64,000 nucleotides of DNA from Branchipolynoe longqiensis. Lineage: Eukaryota > Annelida > Polychaeta > Phyllodocida > Polynoidae. Below are positions 9,659 to 21,283 of this stretch, one piece after another. Within the stretch, counting starts at the first letter, position 1, and each line of letters opens with the position of its first letter. Position numbers and translations under genes: made by a program. Location of the stretch: contig CM059196.1 in the NCBI GenBank assembly GCA_030323885.1, positions 37,871,535 through 37,935,534 on the forward strand, in the 5' to 3' direction. A model generated the notes under the pieces. That model did no database searches. It saw only the letters and a list, made by a program, of their open reading frames with translations, and was not told where the DNA came from.

Positions 9659-11547
9659 TAGGTACCGACAGCGCTCTGTAAAAGTCCAGGAATGGTGCTT
9701 TTTTTCATCAATATTCACATGCTTGTAACTATTTCTGTATGTATATGATTTTGATGAAGTTGCATAACCTAGAACATCAACATATGTTCTATATGATTTT
9801 GCTGTTGGATTGAATATCTAGTAAGTTATTATTTAAGTAAACTCCATTTGCATGATGACTGTATTCAGTGAATATTCCTTCATTACTGATGTAAATGAAA
9901 ACAACTGAAAACAGGGTATTGTTAATGGGCTCGGGCTTCCTTGCACTACATCATAGAAAGTCATGGATGGTACTAGAAGAAGTGCAATGACCTCAGCTTT
10001 CTAACCATATATGGTTGGCCCTAGGTCAAAAAGGTCAATCAGGTCAAATTCTGCAATTTAAATAATTTTGAAAGTATAAAGCCCATCTACTAAATTAAAA
10101 AATATTTTAAACCTAATAAAAGTTTATATGGATAGATAGACAATTTGATTCCAATTCCAACGATACCTATCTTAGTATAGTGCTAGTTAGTGCAAGGAGC
10201 CACAGACAGAATATTGACACCAATCGGTTTGGGTTTTTGCTGACCACACTAGTTTCACAATGGTGACACCCATGTAGAAACATGTATATGACATTGATGT
10301 CTATTGAGATATATCAGAGAATATATAATCTAATATTGGGCCAAATTTGGGGAAGATCCAACCATTGCTCTTGCCACAGTGAATATTTAAAGATTGATCT
10401 AAATCAGTATTTTTGGTTTCAGACACTTTTAAGTTGTATTTGCCATCAAAATGCAACTTTTGATATTTTTAGCTAAATTATTGTCATAGCTAATATCCAT
10501 TAGTTCCATATGCTGTCTGCAAAATTTGAAGAAGATCCACCTATTGGATGAGCCACAGTGAGTGTTCAAAGCTTGATCAACAAATTTAGATTTTTTATTT
10601 TGGACATTTTTTCGTATTTCTAGACAGGATATTAATATGATAATGTGTATTACCTCCAGATGGCACTGTCAATGTATAGGAAGTTTAACCAATTGGTTAA
10701 GCTACAATGAACATCTAAAGATTCATTAAATTGATACATTTGGTTTTTGGATAATTTGTCTTTATATGTTCAATCAAAATTCAATATTTTCCATACTTTT
10801 GGATATAATATTGATAGCAATAATATTTATTAGTCTCATGGAATGGGTATTGTAATACTGTGCCAAATATGAGGAAGATTCAAAAGATTGTTTTGCTGCA
10901 ATGAGCTTTCAAAGATTGAAATGTTGAAAAGATTTCACTTACAGATGCTGTTTACATTCAGACAATTACACTTTTTGACATTTTAGGATGCAAATATCTT
11001 TTGGTTCTTTGAATATAGAGCTCTGAAAGAAAATAGGGCCTTATACTGTTATGAATAGGTGAAGAAGTTAGCATTTATTCAGTCTTTTTTGCAGTTTTCC
11101 AAGAAAATATCATGCTTTGAAAATGGCCAAATCGGAATGATTTTTTTAAATATGAATTGCACTTTTTGACATTGTCTTATTAAAAATCTGCTTTAATAAT
11201 TGATTTACCAATTGACCATTTAAATTCCTTTATATATGTACAATGGAAATTGGTTAGCAAAACGCCCCTCACATCCTTCCACTTTTTATTATATTTGGTC
11301 AAAGTTCCACCTTTAATTCAGAATTAACACATTTTTATATATTTAATCTTAAAGAATTTTCATCTCCAGAACAATACTATATATAGCCCAAATGGTTTTC
11401 GATTTGGGTTTCTTGTTTGTTTGCTTGTTTGTTGTTTTACGTCCTAGCAACATCTAAGGTCATCTGGGTTTCTAATTTCAACACCTACAGGAAGGAAGAA
11501 GAATATTGGACCACAAGCATTTTTTTAAATTTCGCTGCCGGTACCTA
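9659..11547 (-). mobile_element. 7-bp-TSD transposon, copy B
   Basis: 1889 bp with terminal TAGGTACCGACAGCG and CGCTGCCGGTACCTA. TSD CTGACAC at 9652-9658 and 11548-11554. Inverted relative to copy A, with co-linear homology; the extra length is mainly a 51-bp SINE-A insertion at 11414-11464. Confidence 0.93.
11414..11464 (-). mobile_element. 51-bp SINE-A tail inserted in transposon copy B
   Basis: Flanked by the 9-bp duplication TGGGTTTCT (11405-11413 and 11465-11473). Copy A lacks this insert at the matching place. Confidence 0.88.
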
Positions 11548-11721
11548 CTGACACTGAGCCAACTAGTCCATGCCCTATCCTAGTATTAATGCTGAGCACC
11601 AGGTTAGGAAGCGACAAGCATCAAATTTAAAGCCATTGGCTTGACTCGACCGGGAACCGAACTCCCGACCTTCTGCACGCGAGGCCCGCGCTCTGGCGAT
11701 CAGGCCACCACGCCCGGTAGG

Positions 11722-12004
11722 AGCAGTAGGAGAAGGAGAAGGAGAAGGAGAAGAAGGAGAAGGAGAAGGAGAAGGAGAAGGAGAAGGAGAAGGAGAAGGA
11801 GAAGGAGAATGAGAATGAGAATGAGAATGAGAATGAGAAGGAGAATGAGAAGGAGAAGGAGAAGGAGAAGGAGGAGAAGGAGAAGGAGAAGGAGGAGGAG
11901 AAGGAGGAGGAGGAGGAGGAGGAGGAGGAGGAGGAGGAGGAGGAGGAGGAGGAGGAGGAGGAGGAGGAGGAGGAGGAGAAGGAGGAGAAGGAGAAGAAGG
12001 AGAG
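11722..12004. repeat. (GAGAAG)n / (GGA)n purine array
   Basis: Hexamer AGGAGA, then AATGAG variants, then pure GGA. It directly abuts the SINE-A head. Confidence 0.95.
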
Positions 12005-12009
12005 AGTGT

Positions 12010-12960
12010 GTTTAATATATGTGTATGCGGTGTGTGCATCTGGGGGTAGTGTGTGTGTGGTTGTGTGCGTCTGTAGTGTGCATATATTTTGCATGTGTAT
12101 ACATATTGTGGTGTATATATATGGTGTGTGCGTACGTGTGGGAGTAGTGTGTGTGTCGTTATCAGTGGCTGTAATGTGCATGTGTGAGTGTGGTGTGTGT
12201 ATGTGTGGTGTGTGCGTACGTGTGGGGGTAGTGTGTGTGTCGTTATCTGTGTCTGTAATGTGCATATGTGTGAGTGTGGTGTGTGTATGTGTGGTGTGTG
12301 CGTACATGTGGGGGTAGTGTGTGTGTCGTTATCTGTGTCTCTAATGTGCATATGTGTGAGTGCGGTGTGTGTATGTGTGGTGTGTGCGTACGTGTGGGGG
12401 TAGTGTGTGTGTCGTTATCAGTGGCTGTAATGTGCATATGTGTGAGTGTGGTGTGTGTATGTGTGGTGTGTGCGTGTGTGTATGTGTGGTGTGTGCGTAC
12501 ATGTGGGGGTAGTGTGTGTGTCGTTATCTGTGTCTCTAATGTGCATGTGTGAGTGGGGTGTGTGTATGTGTGGTGTGTGCGTACGTGTGGGGGTAGTGTG
12601 TGTGTCGTTATCAGTGGCTGTAATGTGCATATGTGTGAGTGTGGTGTGTGTATGTGTGGTGTGTGTGTACGTGTGGGAGTAGTGTGTGTGTCATTATCAG
12701 TGGCTGTAATGTGCATATGTGTGAGTGTGGTGTGTGTATGTGTGGTGTGTGCGTACGTGTGGGGGTAGTGTGTGTGTCGTTATCTGTGTCTGTAATGTGC
12801 ATATGTGTGAGTGCGGTGTGTGTATCTGTGGTGTGTCCGTACGTGTGGGGGTAGTGTGTGTTGTGTGTCGCTATGTTTGTCTGTAATGTGCATGTGTGTG
12901 TTGTGTGTCGCTATGTGTGTCTGTAATGTGCATATGTGTGTGTGAGTGTGTGTGCTGTGG
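12010..12960. repeat. 86-bp GT-rich minisatellite, about 9-10 units
   Basis: GTGTGTCGTTATC recurs at a steady 86-bp spacing (for example 12241, 12327, 12413 for CGTTATC). Units also contain GTAATGTGCATATGTGTGAG. ORFs in it (MWCVYVWCV) are translations of the repeat. Confidence 0.93.
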
Positions 12961-12989
12961 GTGCATGCGCATCATAATTTTTTTCACGT

Positions 12990-13292
12990 GGGTTTATTTG
13001 TTTGCGTTTTACATCCTAACAACATCTAAGGCTATATAAGGATGGATACCGAGTACTGACAGGGTGCACTCAAGGGCAACCTTTATAGTGCTCGGAGACC
13101 TGCCACTGGCACTATGACTCAATATCCAACTAAGTCACATTATCCTGATACTGAGCATACCAGTCCGCACCCTGTCTTATTAATGTGACAATTACCAATT
13201 TAGTATGTCATTAGCTTGACTTGGTTGGGGTTCAAACCCACGACGTCTCGCATTGGAATTCACGCAGCGCACATACCGATTCGGCATTCCTG
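12990..13292 (-). mobile_element. SINE-A copy, diverged
   Basis: CGTTTTACATCCTAACAACA at the left, CACATTATCCTGATACTGAG in the middle and GGGTTCAAACCCACGA near 13228. Confidence 0.8.
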
Positions 13293-13294
13293 TT

Positions 13295-13345
13295 TCGAAC
13301 CAGAACCAGAACCCAGAACCCAGAACCCAGAATCCAGAACCAGAG
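13295..13345. repeat. (CCAGAA)n short array
   Basis: About seven units of CCAGAA/CCCAGAA. Confidence 0.85.
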
Positions 13346-14520
13346 GATAATCACTTAGCAACTGACAAAACCTCATCATTCTCTGACACGGTTATTATTC
13401 AGGTATCAAAGACATAAAACCTGCACTGAGAAGGCTCCCAAAAAGATTGGGTTCGCTTTATTTTCCTGTTTTATTGATACTATGGTACGCTGTGCAGGCG
13501 ATGTCCATTCTGAATGCAGTGGCTACATTGTGTCAACTGCAACTGGTTATCTAGTTGACAATTTACACGGAGAAAGGTTACTGTTATGCCTTTGAGATTT
13601 AACTTTTTTTTAAATAACATAATTAATTATACTTAATAGTACAAGTTTGCGAAAGCCAAACAAATTATAAAAAGGTAAAGGTTGACTCATATAATGTGAC
13701 AATTTTTATTTCAAACACTGTCGGTCGGGATCCCCAAAACTAGAATCCCGTTCTCTAGATCAATAGGATTAGCATGTGATTATCGTGTGGTGTGAGCCAA
13801 CCTTGAGATTTGTAACTCAGGTCGAAATACAATATACCGACGATAATGAATTTGGTCAGCATTTCAGCAAGACAATAGGCGAGATCACGGTCCGAGTGCG
13901 CATGCGCTGAAAACGGCGTTGGTAGCAAAGCAAAGGTGTAACTCTCCATAATTAAGCATTTTGAGCTAAGAAACATACAATTTCAGTCACTTTACAGACT
14001 GATGTTTACATCATCATTGATTAGCCATAAGTAATTCTTGTTCTAAATATTAAAATGTCAAATGTGTCAACAAAAACTTGTTTCAAAGAAATATATAACC
14101 AATATCTGATTAACCATACTCATTTTCTATTTCTACATATGTCATTAACCATAGGATATAAATAAAAACATGAATAAAATAAGTAAAACTGACTCTGGCT
14201 ATGGCTCTAACACTAGTCTGAGTGCCCAGACTTGTCTAAATCTAAATGCACATGGCATAAGATGTGCTGATTATATTGATGTAAATGCAATGCTGGATAA
14301 AAGATTAATATCTTACTATATTAATTTTTTTTTTTTAGTTAGCCCAGTGTATTAGCATGTGCCATGTGCTTCTCGTGGGTTTGTTTTGCTTTAACACATC
14401 CCACAATGCACCGCGCGGCTGGAACGGTGGTGTAGTCTATATTGTACCACCCTCCCCCATGGCGTTATACTATGATACAATATTCGACTCAGTCACATTA
14501 TCGACTCAACCAGTCTAATA
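13346..14520. other. No feature recognised
   Basis: AT-rich unique-looking DNA. Short ORFs at 13755-13976 (-) and 14170-14355 (+) have no recognisable domain. Confidence 0.4.
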
Positions 14521-14524
14521 ATGT

Positions 14525-14885
14525 TCAACAGTACAGTTTTTATGCGCGATACATGTAGTTAATGTTTTAAACACTATATAATGAACTGTGAAGTAGGGCT
14601 TGGAAACGTACGCTTCTATGCGCCATACACATAGTCAATGTTTTGAACTCTATATAATGATGTGTAAAGGAGGGCTTAGAAATTTGCATTTCTATGTACC
14701 ACATACACAGTTAATGTTTTGAAAGCTATACAACAAACTGTAAAGTAGACCCGAGGAACTTGTGCCTCTATGTGTCATACATACAGTAAATATTTTGAAC
14801 TCTATACAATAAAGCATGAAGTAGGGTTTAGAAAGTTGTGCCTCTATGTGCCATACACACAGTTAACGTTTTTAACCCTATACAA
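14525..14885. repeat. ~78-bp tandem repeat, 4-5 units
   Basis: Units contain CTATGYGCCATACACA, GTTAATGTTTTGAA and CTATAYAATGA. CTCTATG-type blocks recur about every 78 bp. A 20-bp C run follows. Confidence 0.85.
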
Positions 14886-15199
14886 TGCCCCCCCCCCCCC
14901 CCCCCCCGGACGTCCTACCTCTTTTCTGTTATATTAGCAGGACAATAGACAATTATCCTCCAATGTGGGAGTTTGAGACAAAACAATCTTTGCGATAGAT
15001 ATTAACCAGGCCGAAACTGATATAAAGTCCATAGGTTTGAGGTTTTTGAGCACCAACATTCGGTAGGTGTTTTTTATATGGCGTTTCATAAGCCCAATAG
15101 AATACATGTTGATTTGAAGCAAATGTCCTTGTGTTTTCAGCGTAACCGTTTCTGTGCTGTTTTGTGTCAATCGTTACAATGGACACACAAAAAATGAGT

Positions 15200-15395
15200 G
15201 ATCACGTTTTGAGACAGGCTCATATGCGGAATGTGAATGTGACCAAAAAAAAATGGAAAAGCATGTAAACACATGGTGGTGCTTCCACACGTCCGGTTGT
15301 TAATGTGAATGTGAATGAGAATGTGAATGAGAATGAGAATGTGAATGAGAATGTGAATGTGAATGTGAATGGCATGCAGCATACCACGGATAACC
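15200..15395. mobile_element. Remnant related to the TTAA MITE at 29126, with (GAATGT)n
   Basis: GGAAAAGCATGTAAACACAT then GGTGCTTCCACACGTCCG matches the reverse complement of 47515-47560. An array of GAATGT/GAATGA (15303-15370) lies at the same place as the (GCATTG)n array in the 47-kb copy. Confidence 0.6.
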
Positions 15396-15682
15396 ACTTT
15401 GTACATATATATATATATATAATTCACACTACACATCCGCATACATATTGTTTCACCCATACCCACACTCACACCCACACACAATGTGACACATATATGG
15501 TTGTGTCTCTGGTGTTCAACAGTCAGGGTTTTCTCCTGTTTAGTTATTTGGGTCACGCTTGGTTGCCGATGACTAGTTTCTCAGTGTAACCCGAACAAAG
15601 GTACTTTATCGTAATCTATCAAACCTACACTGAGTGACAGAAGGTAACACAAACACCAGCTTACATTACACAGACAACGACA

Positions 15683-15787
15683 CCAGTTTAAATTGCTCCC
15701 GTCTTTGATTTGACTACACTGAGGATTGAACCCACGAACTACCGCATGCTAAGTATGTGCTCTATTCACTAGGCCATTCCGCCAGGC
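15683..15787 (-). mobile_element. SINE-A head fragment
   Basis: GATTGAACCCACGAACTACC plus GGCCATTCCGCCAGGC correspond to the B- and A-box regions. Confidence 0.65.
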
Positions 15788-15845
15788 CGTACCCAATGAA
15801 ATAAACCCAATTACAATAAAACACAAATTTAAGTAAGCATAGAAG

Positions 15846-16240
15846 CAGGGAGAGGGAGAGGGAGAGGGAGAGGGAGAGAGGGAGGAGAGGGAGAGGGAGA
15901 GGAGAGGGAGACGGGGAGGGAGAGGGAGAGGGGAGAGGAGGGGGAGGGGGGAGAGGGAGAGGGAGGGGGAGGGGGGAGGGGGAGGGAGGAGGGGGAGGAG
16001 GGGAGGGAGGGGGAGAGGGGGAGAGGGAGGGAGAGGGACAGGGAGAGGGAGGGAGAGGGAGAGGGAGAGGGAGAGGGAGAGGAGAGGGAGGGGGAGGGGG
16101 AGGGAGGGGGAGAGGGAGGGAGGGGGAGAGGGAGGGAGGGGGAGAGGGAGGGGGGGAGGGAGAGGGAGAGGGAGGAGAGGGAGAGAAGGGAGAGGAAGGG
16201 AGAGGAAGGGAGAGGGAGAGGGAGAGGGAGAGGGAGAGCG
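15846..16240. repeat. (GAGGGA)n purine array
   Basis: Nearly 400 bp of G/A only, unit GAGGGA with drift. Confidence 0.95.
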
Positions 16241-16440
16241 CGTGGGCGTGGATCTGGTAAGTGTGAGTGTGAGTGTGAGTGTGAGTTCTACAGAAGGATT
16301 GCGACCCAAGTACTTTCTTAACTGGGAAATGTTCAAACTGTGGCTGTGTATGTATGGTTGATTGGTGGTTTCTTTACGCCGTGTCGGCAGCATAGGCCAT
16401 ATTCACGGTGAGCGCTGTGTATGTATGTGCGCATATATGT

Positions 16441-16900
16441 CTGTGTGTGTGGGGGGGGGGGGGGGGGGGGGGCGGAGTAAACGCGTGTGAAGGTATGTCT
16501 GTACGTAGGTATTATGTGTGTATAAGTATGTTTTGTGTGCGCGCTGGACGAACAAAAATCTGTATTTGAAAGAAAATAACCAATGATAATTGGCACCGGA
16601 AATGTGTCGGTAACTTATTCCTGGTGCCTGGTGTATGGTTACAAGCCCCCATCTTACTAGAGGTTCATTAATAAACCAAGATAAACGCTATTTATACGGA
16701 CCAGCCCCTCACACGGAATCAATCTGTAAAATATTCCGATATTACAGCATTGGTGGGGGAATGCAAATGTTCTATTACGAAACAGGTATATGTGACCAGG
16801 TGCATATATCTGTATATGTAGGTGCTGATGGTGCTTGATTGATAGGTAAATAGACATAGTGGTGCTGGCAGAACTGTGTGTAAGGGGCACTCAGAGCCTA
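16441..16900. other. No feature recognised
   Basis: Begins with a GT repeat and a 20-bp G run. GCCGTGTCGGCAGCATAGGC (16379) also occurs in variant form at 20673, so a dispersed repeat is likely. Confidence 0.4.
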
Positions 16901-16911
16901 TCCCCTCCCGC

Positions 16912-17248
16912 CTCTGCTAGTCAGGATCACCACACTCAAGATCAGGGCAGGTGATGGCCAGGGGAGCCACACAGCTTGGTGGTGGTGGGCAGATAGATCA
17001 CTGGTAACCATCGGGACCAGGAATGCTGGATCCCTATTGGTAGAGCTAAGAATGCTTGTTTCTCATTGGGAGAATAGGGTGGGGTGATACTCTACACTGA
17101 ATCCATGTACCATATAAATAATAAACCAGAGGGCTTGACTCTCTCTCTTCTTTCACACTTTATACTCTTCCTTTCTCTCTGCCTGTATTGATTTCACTAT
17201 AGCCTGCCTACACAACCACATATTCGAGCAGTACACTTGACATACTGG
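16912..17248 (+). repeat. Possible solo LTR
   Basis: TGCTAGTCAGG start, CCATATAAATAATAAACC promoter/poly(A)-like stretch, CT-rich segment, and end ACTTGACA followed by CTGGTACCAAGACGAG, which resembles a primer-binding site. No partner LTR or protein was found. Confidence 0.3.
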
Positions 17249-17463
17249 TACCAAGACGAGTGGTAAAACTATTAGTTGGAGGAAGGATTCAACTTTACTT
17301 TATGGAGAACTAGTCTTTACATAATTGGTGACCATGTCTTTACAAATCTATAACTTAGTCTTTAGAAAGTAATTTAATAAATTGCAACTATCTTGAAATG
17401 TCCCGATCATTGAATTTTTTTTTTTTAACTACATGTAGATATTCAAACAGTTCTAACCTCCCG

Positions 17464-17810
17464 AACCAGAGATGGCCGAATCAGCTGAGCATCCATCTCC
17501 TGTTTCTGGTAGATCGTGGGATTCGAACCCTGGTCCATCGAGTCAAACCAATGACTTAAAAATGTATACTTGTCGCTTCCTCGTCAGGCGCTCAAACTTA
17601 TTAGGATAGGGCAAGGACTGGTTGGCACAGTGTCATGATAATGTGACTGAGTGGGATATCAGGTCATGGTGCTGGCTGGCTGGTCTCCCAGTCCCAGTGG
17701 GGCAGCAGTATAAAGTCGCCATGAGTGCGCACTGTCACAAGTCGGTACCCGTCCTGATATGATCTTAGATCTTGCCAGGATGTAAAATTCAACCAACCAA
17801 CCCAACCTAA
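17464..17810 (+). mobile_element. SINE-A copy
   Basis: A box GATGGCCGAATCAGCTGAGC, B box GGATTCGAACCCTGG, body CAGCAGTATAAAGTCGCC, tail AAAATTCAACCAACCAACCC. Confidence 0.9.
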
Positions 17811-18452
17811 CCTCCATGTCTCTGGCAACGAGACCACCAACCCTGACAAGCATGGCTCACAAGAACCCACGCCACTTTGGGCCAGACCTCTTTATGACCT
17901 TGGAGGTGTCAAGGTCACTTGGCCGGGTGATAAGTGTCATGACCCCGCCCTGTCCCACCCTGGAGCTGAGTGCCTACCACTCGACCCCACCTCCCCACCC
18001 CCACTCCACCTCACCTCAGTCCTCTGGACTCAGTGTGCCAAGCTGCACAATCAATCAGATGTTAATTCTTTTTATCTGCTGACGGTCGGGGTGGGGGAGG
18101 GAGAGCGGGGGGCTCGGGGATAATTATTTATTATTTGACAAATTAAGGACTTTCAACGACCAGGCAATAGGAATTGTCGAGACAAAGTGCAAGTTAAATG
18201 GCTTCAGTTTGTGAGTTCAATAGATCTGCATCAATCTCTTGAACTTGAAGGCTGGTCTGAGTGATGATGGTGAGGGCACAGCGTCAGATCTTGAAGAGGA
18301 AAACCAGGTTTTCGGGATAATTCATTAAACCTGAAAAGTATCCACATTAGTGATCAATGTAATACAATTTAAAAATTAACATCCATTTTTTTTTTGTGGG
18401 GCGAGGGGGTGAGCAATCTACTTCTAAGGAATTAATTTGACTCAAAGTTGCA
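17811..18452. other. No feature recognised
   Basis: Mixed sequence with CCACCCCCAC-rich and G-rich stretches. The overlapping ORF (17816-18082) runs out of the SINE and looks fortuitous. Confidence 0.4.
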
Positions 18453-18557
18453 TGGTTGGTTGTTTTATGTCCTGGCAACATCTAAGGTCATATCAGGACG
18501 GGTACCGACTTGTGACAGTGCACACTTATAGGGACTTCATAGTGCTGCCCCACTGGG
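18453..18557 (-). mobile_element. Truncated SINE-A
   Basis: GGTTGTTTTATGTCCTGGCA to GCTGCCCCACTGGG. It abuts an inverted copy. Confidence 0.85.
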
Positions 18558-18866
18558 TACGCTCAGATCGTAGATCGTGGGTTCGAATCCGGGTCGAGTC
18601 AAACCAATGACTTGAAAATTGATACATTATTAGGATAGGACAAGGACTGGTTGTCTCAGGGTCAGGATAATGTGACTGAGTGGGATATCAGGTCATGGTG
18701 CTGGCGGCCTATACTTCCAGTGGGGCAGCACTATAAAGTCGCCATGAGTGTGCACTGTCACAAGTTGGTACCCATCCTGATATGACATTAGATGTTACTA
18801 GGACGTAAAACAACAACAAACAAACAAACAAACAAACAAACAAATCAACCACCCAACCAACCCTCC
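18558..18866 (+). mobile_element. SINE-A copy with long (AAAC)n tail
   Basis: B box GGGTTCGAATCC, AGTCAAACCAATGACTTG, then a tail AACAACAAACAAACAAAC. Opposite orientation to the fragment at its left. Confidence 0.9.
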
Positions 18867-19188
18867 AGCATTTACAAATCATCATACGTCCGATTTAATC
18901 ACATACATTCAATTCGTTCATAGTTCCCATAACTCCGCTCCCCCGAGTTTTGTTGTGGGTTTGCCTGTGGGACTTTTGAGTGCCAAAGAAGATTAATCTG
19001 CCCGATGGGTCCTTATGATAATCCTTGGTTACGCCATAATATTGATTACGGTAAAAGATCCGCCCACAAACTTGAAATGAAGCCGGGCACGAGCCCACGC
19101 CCCCCCCCCCCACACACACACCAACTCTCAAAACCCTCCTCCGTTCACCACAAGTTCTCCGGGTGGGAGGGTGGGAGGGAGTGAGGGA
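18867..19188. other. No gene recognised
   Basis: Ordinary sequence with a 14-C run at 19099. No repeat assigned. Confidence 0.35.
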
Positions 19189-19210
19189 GGCAGGCAGGCA
19201 GGCATGCATG

Positions 19211-19275
<65 letters not shown>

Positions 19276-19419
19276 AGGGAGGGAGGGAGGGAGGGAGGGA
19301 GGGAGGGAGGGAGGGAGGGAGGGAGGGAGGGAGGGAGGGAGGGAGGGAGGGAGGGAGGAGGGGGGAGGGAGGGAGGGAGGGAGGGGGGAGGGAGGGAGGG
19401 AGGGAGGGAGGGAGGGAGG
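19189..19419. repeat. (GGCA)n then (GGGA)n microsatellite
   Basis: About 20 GGCA units run into about 35 GGGA units with two GG interruptions. Confidence 0.97.
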
Positions 19420-19499
19420 GCATCCCCCGGTAGGCTACGCAAATAGTGGGAACAGTCAGAAGTGTCACGTGGTCACAAGCTGAGATCATACTGGATGTT

Positions 19500-19567
19500 G
19501 GATGTGTGTGAGTGTGAGTGTGAGTGTGAGTGTGAGTGTGAGTGTGAGTGTGAGTGTGAGGGTGAGG

Positions 19568-19612
<45 letters not shown>

Positions 19613-19745
19613 TGAGTGTGAGTGCGAGTGTGAGTGTAGTGAGTGTGAGTGTGAGAGTAGTGAGTGTGAGTGTAGTGAGTGTGAGTGTAGTGAGTGTGAG
19701 TGTGAGTGTGAGTGTGTGAGTGTGTGTGAGTGGATGTGAGTGTGT

Positions 19746-19779
<34 letters not shown>

Positions 19780-19793
19780 GTGTGTGTGTGTGT

Positions 19794-19825
<32 letters not shown>

Positions 19826-19827
19826 TT
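19500..19827. repeat. (GTGAGT)n / (GT)n array
   Basis: GAGTGT hexamers, GAGAGT variants, AGTGAGTGTGAGTGT blocks, then pure GT. Confidence 0.95.
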
Positions 19828-20154
19828 TGGATGGGGGATTATGATGTTGGGCGGGAGGTGGGCGAGGGGAGGGCTTGTGGGATGGTGAGAGGATGGAATG
19901 ATGGGATGATGGGATGATGGAAAGATGGTATGGTGGACTGGTGGTATGGTGCGATGGTGGAATTGTAGTATGTTGGGATGGTGGTGCCATGGAATAGTGT
20001 CAATGTGAATAGGTGTTCGGTATTCAGGTGGTAGCGGTTAGTGCTCAAATGGACGCCATATTGTGTGCTCGTTCTTAGCTCAGGCAGGGCTCGACAGTAA
20101 TAATAGTGCACTGACTGTCCAAGACAAGTTAATTAAATTCAATAACCTGTCCAT

Positions 20155-20440
20155 CAGAAAGTTCAATTGTCCTTAACGAAGTTTCGTATAATTTAGTATT
20201 ATCAATATAATTATATCAATCCAGCAATGGCTCCAAAATGTACCCCAAAAAAGTCCAATGTTACTTACGATGTTTCGCATAATTTAATATTCCATGTATC
20301 AATATCAATCCATCAATGCCTTCACAGTGTAACCCAAAAAAGCTCAATGTTACTTAGCGCTGTGTCATATAATTTAATTAAATTTTAATATCAATATAAT
20401 TATATCAATCCAGCAATGCCTCAAGATGTACCCAAATAAA
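20155..20440. repeat. ~95-bp tandem repeat, 3 units
   Basis: Each unit has TCAATGTTACTTA-like, ATAATTTAATATT-like and TCAATCCAGCAATGCCT sequence and ends in a GTACCC-like stretch. Confidence 0.8.
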
Positions 20441-21279
20441 TGTCTCCCAAACAGGCTGCATTTACTTGTGTGAGGTTGCCAGGTATGTCACTTCAAGACT
20501 TGAGTCGAAATAAATTGTCTGAAATAGGGGACAACTTGGGACAAGATTGTTGGTTCTACTTGGTTCACGGGTAAAAATAACTTTGAAAGTTAATGTCAAA
20601 CTCTATCTGAATTTGCTGCAATGCTCGGAGTTTTACATCCTAGCAATTGATTGATCCATGATGGTGTAATGCCGTGTCGGCAGCAACAGCCATATTCAGA
20701 GTGAAAAGTTACAATTTATTCTACCGCATTGGTTTCACAAAAGAAAATGTGTTCACCAACTTTTTATGTTTACATTAAAAATTTACACGAAATTATGAAA
20801 TGGTCAGGTTTATGTAAAGTGGCAGCAACCTTATCTCACAAAATATAAATTAGGACGGAGAACCTGCTTGTGGCAATGCAATCATGGTGGTTTCATAGTG
20901 CTGCGGCACTCAAATACCGTGATACTAGCAACATGCCACAATCTCCCATTTTCTCATACTATCCTGCCATTGCAGCAGTTAGTGCTGACCATATTCTGGT
21001 AATGTTATCAAAAGTAGCGACATGTAGTTTTTTTTAGTGATCGTTTGTTTATTCTGCTTATAACAGTTAAGTGCACGCACTTGTTTTCGCCGACGTACAG
21101 TAGTAGTCATAATCCATACGGATTGATTTCCTTTATCAATAATTTCTGCAAACATGTTTGGTGTAAAATCTAAATATTTGGGGGGGGGGGGGTTTCGTCT
21201 ATATTTTGTACAGTCAACAGTTGTAATACGTTGTACCCATGCGATTAGTGTTTTAACCTAAATATACTAAGTATTTTGT
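20441..21279. other. No gene; minor repeat traces
   Basis: A SINE-A tail trace at 20623-20650 (GAGTTTTACATCCTAGCAAT). Otherwise AT-rich unassigned DNA. Confidence 0.4.
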
Positions 21280-21283
21280 AAGT

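Larger units (their letters stand above)
9494..11722 (-). mobile_element. SINE-A split by 7-bp-TSD transposon copy B
   Basis: The 3' half is at 9494-9658 and the 5' half at 11548-11722. The break falls in CTGACAC, which is present on both sides of the inserted element, so the SINE was there first. Confidence 0.9.

Noticed and set aside
11575..12854. ORFs up to 258 codons across 11575-12854
   Set aside because: They read through a SINE, a GAGAAG array and an 86-bp minisatellite; composition follows the repeats.
12010..12960. CRISPR-like array
   Set aside because: The 86-bp units are contiguous GT-rich repeats without unique spacers, in a eukaryotic genome.
19128..19990. 281-codon Pro/His/Ser-rich ORF
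   Set aside because: Microsatellites GGCA, GGGA and GTGAGT read in frame.
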